From Prorocentrum cordatum (Eukaryota; Sar; Dinophyceae; Prorocentrales; Prorocentraceae): a DNA stretch of 27,500 nt. The position numbers and the translations under genes are program-made. Location of the stretch: positions 122,501 to 150,000 of the forward strand of contig CAUYUJ010015267.1 in NCBI GenBank assembly GCA_963575745.1. Reading direction: 5' to 3'. Positions 26,726 to 27,500 of this stretch are shown here, in pieces. A model generated the notes under the pieces. The model saw only the letters and a program-made list of their open reading frames with translations. It made no database searches and was not told the origin of the DNA. Each line of letters starts with the position of its first letter. Position 1 is the stretch's first letter.

Positions 26726-27045
26726 TGTGGTTGTTGATGTTGTTGTTGCTGTTGTTGTTGCTGCTGTTGTTGTTGTTATCGTCTTGGGTGGTTGTTGTCG
26801 TTGGTGTTGTGGTATTGCTGTTGTTGTTGCTGGCGGTGATGGTGGTGTGGTTGTCTTTGTGTGGTTGGTGTTGTTGTTGTTGTTGTTGTCGGTATTGCTG
26901 CTGTTGTTTGTGGTGGTGGTGTTGTTGTTGGTTTTATTTGTATTGTTGTTGTGGTTGTTGTTGATGATTTCGTCGTTGCTGCTATTAATGTTGCTGCTGA
27001 TGCTGTTGTTGATGTTGTTGATGTGGTTGTTGTTTTTGAGTTCCC
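26726..27045. repeat. (TTG)n microsatellite 4
   Basis: TTG run with GTG, GAT and CTG interruptions, equivalent to 24878-25196. Confidence 0.95.
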
Positions 27046-27500
27046 CCTACAGACGGATAATTATTGCTGATCCCCCTCCGATAGCATATGTGCTGTTGCA
27101 ATTGAAGTCCCCTTCCCAGGGCGCGCACCCTGTTTGTTATCAGGGAACGTCTTCCTCCTCGAACCGCGATGTTGGCCCCCGGACTACGATAACAATGGCT
27201 CCCGCCTGATACTTCCTCTCAAGTTATTCCCAAGTCGCGCTTTCGTGCGGGACTTCCTTGCAATTTATTCAACAGTCTCTCTCTCTCTCCCTCGCGTGGG
27301 ACTTCTCGCAATTCATTCAGACGCCGCGCCCTCGACATTCAGGAGTCACGCTCTCGTTGCGAATTTCCTCTCGATTGATTTAGGAATCGAGCTGTCGCTC
27401 GAGACTCCCTCGCGATTCATGCAGGACGCACGCTTCAGCAACCCGCCTGCTCGACCTGGCCGCCTGGGCCCTCCTTCCCGACCCGCTTCTTAGGGTCTAC
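27046..27500. repeat. ~1.85-kb higher-order unit, second copy (truncated by window edge)
   Basis: Post-TTG segment at 27055-27155, GCGCTCTCGC-core module at about 27190-27420, and the 83-bp segment at 27418-27500. Differences from the first copy include a CTCTCTCTCTCTCC insertion near 27281-27294. Confidence 0.85.

Larger units (their letters stand above)
24878..26729. repeat. ~1.85-kb higher-order unit, first copy
   Basis: Order: (TTG)n; TTATTGTTGATCCCC motif; GTTT-TCAGGGAA segment; module of GCGCTCTCGC cores; segment GCAGGACGCACGCTTCAGCA to GGGTCTAC; pyrimidine tract; GCACGATCGCAGACGA segment; 122-138 bp repeats; a second GCGATCGAAGACGA segment. The second unit begins with (TTG)n at about 26730. 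GGGTCTAC ends at 25648 and again at 27500, an offset of 1852. Confidence 0.85.

Overview
This window looks like nuclear DNA of a eukaryote, and almost all of it is repetitive. There is no operon structure, no ribosome-binding sites and no protein family I recognise. There are long trinucleotide and hexanucleotide microsatellites, several nested minisatellite families and multi-hundred-base tandem units. CpG is plainly not depleted: CG-only hairpins and long (ACG)n tracts are intact, which argues against a heavily CpG-methylated vertebrate-type genome. I cannot name the lineage. The mixture of GC-rich DNA, (GGA)n, (GAT)n and (TTG)n tracts and one TGCATGCA site would fit a protist such as a coccidian apicomplexan, or an alga. 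That is a low-confidence impression and was not checked.

Layout. 1-1526: (GGA)n and (ATG)n microsatellites, then about 550 bases of unremarkable sequence. 1527-9290: a nested satellite complex. Five tandem units of about 1.05-1.4 kb (anchored at 1661, 3076, 4121, 5337 and 6690) each contain two or three sub-repeats of about 290 bp. Six of those sub-repeats keep a perfect or near-perfect CG hairpin with loop ACGA. Two units carry a large (ACG)n insert. The complex ends in two rounds of a 14-bp minisatellite (GCAATCTATGTGGT) followed by a 64-75 bp GC-rich minisatellite. 9290-12100: purine tracts, an inverted repeat enclosing a (GGA)n tract, poly-C and a CCCCATAGGACT minisatellite. 12100-13503: about 800 bp of (TATTAC)n flanked by copies of a GGTGCTAAAGATAACGC motif. 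13535-14191: a 234/237-bp tandem repeat with a 14-bp-arm hairpin and in-frame small ORFs. 14385-14745: a degenerate 76-bp repeat. 14990-16040: (GAT)n then (GGA)n.

16040-24877: long stretches of non-repetitive GC-rich sequence with interspersed repeat families. A 743-bp pair (17906-18648 and 18668-19410) is flanked by (TTG)n and is a diverged, reverse-orientation relative of the 290-bp satellite sub-repeat. A family of about 135 bp occurs in both orientations (22635, 23339, 23856, 24590). A near-palindrome lies at 21914-21973. 24878-27500: a direct duplication of about 1.85 kb built from (TTG)n, a conserved TAATTATTG-type motif, a module rich in GCGCTCTCGCTCGAGA-like cores, and (in the first unit) four 122-138 bp tandem repeats. 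It runs off the right edge.

Many long open frames exist, but nearly all are by-products of microsatellites or of stop-poor GC-rich DNA. No gene is called with confidence. The nearest things to coding signal are the tandem small ORFs at 13645-14088 and a 25-nt exon-like segment at 25788-25812 with good splice-site context.
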